From positions 1-23,352 of the forward strand of contig JAANSK020249052.1 of NCBI GenBank assembly GCA_011763485.2: a stretch of DNA of 23,352 bases, given 5' to 3'. How positions within the stretch are numbered: the first letter of the stretch is position 1; each line of letters begins with the position of its first letter. The stretch is from Isoetes engelmannii (Eukaryota > Streptophyta > Lycopodiopsida > Isoetales > Isoetaceae). This document shows positions 21,345-23,352 of this stretch, piece after piece. Below the pieces are notes generated by a model that did no database searches, was not told the DNA's origin, and worked only from the letters and a program-made list of their open reading frames with translations. Both the position numbers and the translations under genes were made by a program.

Positions 21345-22215
21345 AATCTGGGCCGTAGGATCTTGTACCAAGGATCAGGATCAATCTGAATCTGGACCGC
21401 AGGATCACGATTGTAGGATAATTAGACCCTTACGCTTAAGTATATTTAAAAATAAAATTGTGTTAACAAGTCAGTGCTTGGTCTAGTGGTTAGAATGGGT
21501 GCTTGGGGGGCAATGATCAGGGTTCAGATCTTGCAAACAACATAAAAAAGTTTTGAAGCCTTTCCCTAAGACCAAGGATCCAAATTAATCTGGACAGTAG
21601 TATCTAAAGCAACATGAGCATACAACCTGAGCCGTAGGATCTTGGTCCAAAGATCAAGATCAATCTGGACCGTAGGATCCACTCAACCTGAGCCGTAGGA
21701 TCTTGGTCCAAAGATCAAGATCAATCTGGACCGTAGGATCCAAAGCAACCTGATTCACATATATCCTAAAGCAATCTGAGCTATAGGGTCTCAGATCGAC
21801 GATCAGGATCGCGAACAACCTGGACCGGACGATCACTTACATATAATTCCCAACCTCATGTGCACCGTAGGATCTAGTCCAAAGCAACATGTGCCGTAGG
21901 ATCTCGATCGACGCTCTAGATCGAGAACAACCTGGACCGTAGGATCACTTACACATAATTCCCAAACCCATGTGCACCGTAGGATGTGTCCCATCCCAAA
22001 CCCATGTGCACCGTAGGATGTGTCCCAAGGCGACGTGGGTCGTAGGATCTCGGATCAACGGTCCAGATCGGACTTACATAGACTTACATAGAATCCCAAA
22101 GTGACGTGGGCCGTAGGATCTTGCATCGACGGTCCAGATAGGCCTTACATAGACTTACATAGAATCCCCATGCAACATAGGCCGTAGGATCTCGATCGAC
22201 GGTTCGAATTGAAAA
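21345..22215 (+). repeat. Second tandem array built on a CCGTAGGATC core
   Basis: CCGTAGGATC or a close variant occurs about 14 times, near 21353, 21397, 21632, 21671, 21693, 21731, 21865, 21893, 21938, 21977, 22011, 22040, 22111 and 22182. Local higher-order repeats include two units of about 62 bp at 21623-21684 and 21685-21745, two perfect 32-bp blocks at 21961 and 21995, and two units of about 70 bp with GACTTACATAGA at about 22073 and 22143. Many copies pair with GATCGACGGTCCAGATC. It begins right where the first array ends. Confidence 0.9.
21471..21545 (+). repeat. tRNA-like sequence, probable SINE head or tRNA pseudogene
   Basis: TGGTCTAGTGG at 21479-21489 fits the RNA polymerase III A box (TRGYNNARNNG). 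GGTTCAGATCT at 21521-21531 fits the B box at nine of eleven positions. The 31-bp spacing between them is right for a tRNA gene. Downstream is A-rich (CATAAAAAAG). I cannot fold it into a clean cloverleaf, so a tRNA-derived SINE remnant is more likely than a functional tRNA. It interrupts the CCGTAGGATC array. Confidence 0.55.
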
Positions 22216-22240
22216 CGCGACATTTATATAAGAACATACA

Positions 22241-22283
22241 TAGATAGATAGATAGGTAGGTAGGTAGGTAGGTAGGTAGGTAT
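22241..22283 (+). repeat. Microsatellite (TAGA)n/(GTAG)n
   Basis: A run of three to four TAGA units passes into about eight GTAG units, a compound tetranucleotide repeat. It separates the CCGTAGGATC array from the next unique-looking segment. Confidence 0.97.
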
Positions 22284-22938
22284 GAAAATACTTAGAGACA
22301 AAAGTATATCAGAACAGTGAAGCAACAAGAATAGGATCCTGCCATAAAAAAGGCGTACATGTATAGCCTAACATAAATGTGGAGACTAAAAAGTCACACA
22401 AAACCAACAACTGATATATATAACGGACGTCCATGTGCAGCTGAACACAAATACAGGGACTAAAAACTGAGATACAGAAACCAACAACAGAGACTAAAGA
22501 GTGATACAGAGAAAACAAGTGACATATCCACAGATCCGATTTACAAGAGGCCTTCAAGAAAAAGCTCCTCCAAACCTGGACATTCCAGAGAGCATTTACA
22601 AGAAGAAGCTTCTCCAAACCTGGACATTCCAGAGAGCATTTACAGACATGCTTCAGTGAGAAGCTTCACAAACCGGCCTTACAGACACAAGTTTTGTACA
22701 GAGAAAGTGCTAGAACCAAATACAAAACATGAAATAAAGGACGTCCCCATCAGATCATGCAGGTATATCAGGCTTGCATAGTTCGGATGTACATCCTACG
22801 AAGGCGCTCCAGATTGCTATTGTGCTTGATTAAAAGAGCTTGCATCAAATTCATATATCCACGAAGGACCCTTCGTTGCTTCAGGAGACCTTCAAGTCCT
22901 CCGTATCCAAACAATGCAGAGCTTCCTCAAGCTTTTGA
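22284..22938 (-). other. Unassigned segment, possible 3' exon and 3' UTR of a - strand transcript
   Basis: Open on - from about 22926 to a TGA at 22768-22770 (52 codons), with an amphipathic sequence including GLLKQRRVLRGY and NSNLERLRRMYIRTMQA. A second reading frame is also open nearby, so the assignment is unsure. The remaining 22284-22767 holds a perfect 33-bp repeat (22568-22600 and 22612-22644) and three loose copies of an ACTAAAAAG/ACCAACAAC pattern at about 22379-22520, which look noncoding. I recognise no protein family. The CACTA element begins 12 bp beyond the open frame's start. Confidence 0.25.
22568..22644 (+). repeat. Perfect 33-bp direct repeat, 44-bp period
   Basis: Copies at 22568-22600 and 22612-22644, each beginning CTCCAAACCTGGACATTCC and ending GCATTTACA, are identical and separated by an 11-bp GAAG-rich spacer. 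The identity indicates a recent local duplication. Confidence 0.9.
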
Positions 22939-23352
22939 CACTACAAGAGATTGGACGTTTAGCAACGTCCGTAGCGACGTCTGTGCGACGTCTGCGTGAC
23001 GTCTGCTCGCGTCGCGCGCATGCACCCTAGACGTGGTTAGGGACACATCATCGCGGACGTTGCGAACTTCACGTCGCGTGCGACGTTGACCAGACGTCGC
23101 ACGAGCGTCGCCTATACGTCGCACGCGACGTGGCCTCCAACGAGACCGCCAGAAGCCACGTCTGCATGCCACGGGTTGTCCACATCTGCATGCCACGTTC
23201 GCATGCGGACGTGGCATGCGGGCATCCGCTACCGGCGGCCACGTCAGTCAACGCGCGTCGCGTGCGACGTTCCATGTGTCATGCCAGGTGGCTACGTCGC
23301 ACGCGACGTGCCATGTGTGCATGCCACGTGCCACGAATCTATGCCACGTGGC
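22939..23352 (+). mobile_element. Terminus of a CACTA (En/Spm-type) DNA transposon, running off the window
   Basis: CACTACAAGAGATTGG at 22939 closely matches the common plant CACTA terminal inverted repeat (CACTACAAGAAAT-type). At that exact base, composition changes from AT-rich to very GC-rich and the sequence becomes dense in ACGT cores. Such a subterminal repeat zone is typical of CACTA elements, where the transposase binds. The adjacent TGA (22936-22938) would be the 3-bp target duplication, but the other end lies outside the window. No transposase frame is visible in the 414 bp available. The short frames here are GC-driven. Confidence 0.75.
23071..23309 (+). repeat. Subterminal inverted-repeat motif of the CACTA element, four copies
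   Basis: ACGTCGC-NN-GCGACGT occurs at 23071-23086, 23116-23131, 23294-23309 and, with one mismatch, 23255-23270. The 2-bp centre is GT in some and AC in others, so the motif occurs in both orientations. A second motif, GCATGCCACG, recurs in the same zone (about 23163, 23191 and 23318). These are candidate transposase-binding sites by analogy with the subterminal motifs of Spm. Confidence 0.75.

Noticed and set aside
20209-22215. Possible CRISPR-like array because of regular repeats
   Set aside because: Units are diverged, tandem and contain no unique spacers. The context is a eukaryotic intergenic region, so a satellite-like array is the right description.
22757-22999. 80-codon + frame overlapping the CACTA boundary
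   Set aside because: It runs across the transposon terminus and overlaps the better candidate frame on the other strand. No domain was recognised.
22927-23275. Arg/Ala-rich open frames on - in the GC-rich right end
   Set aside because: These come from the ACGTCGC repeats in stop-poor GC-rich DNA. Several frames are open at once and no conserved motif is seen.

Overview
This is nuclear DNA from a land plant. A 22-exon gene with GT-AG introns encodes a plant-type pantothenate kinase fused to a DUF89 phosphatase, and around it lie a plant L1-type LINE with a zf-RVT tail, a CACTA-type transposon end whose terminus matches the plant consensus, and low-copy satellite-like arrays. I cannot name the species. 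The LINE remnant at the left edge is unlike the usual angiosperm L1 tail, so a fern or other non-flowering plant is possible, but that is a weak inference.

Layout. Positions 1 to about 446 hold the 3' end of a degenerate non-LTR element on the + strand. The host gene runs from about 880 to 11264 on the + strand: 22 coding exons join in a single open frame of 855 codons. The N-terminal half is the kinase, the first step of coenzyme A synthesis, and the C-terminal half is the DUF89 metal-dependent phosphatase, which is thought to remove damaged or excess phosphopantetheine. Positions 11265 to 11869 are 3' flank with two short tandem duplications and the first unit of a satellite-like array. A LINE of about 8.3 kb fills 11870 to 20193 on the - strand. 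It has a poly(A) tail (read as poly-T on +), and a perfect 15-bp direct repeat flanks it. It cut the satellite-like array in two, and the array resumes at 20209 and runs to about 21330.

The right side is repeat-dominated. An array with a period of about 119 bp is dense in heat-shock-element-like GAA/TTC blocks (20209-21330). A second array built on a CCGTAGGATC core follows (21345-22215), with a tRNA-like, SINE-head-like insert between its first copies. Then come a TAGA/GTAG microsatellite, about 640 bp of sequence that may be the 3' end of an unidentified - strand transcript, and, from 22939 to the window end, one terminus of a CACTA transposon. That terminus carries a GC-rich subterminal zone full of ACGT-core inverted repeats.

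The host gene is the only intact gene I can support. The LINE is dead, with multiple stops and frame changes, but its architecture is notable: ORF1, then a second open frame, then ORF2, with the last two joined by an ATGA stop/start overlap. I saw no CRISPR array, no bacterial-type operon and no rRNA. The only tRNA-like sequence is the SINE-like remnant.
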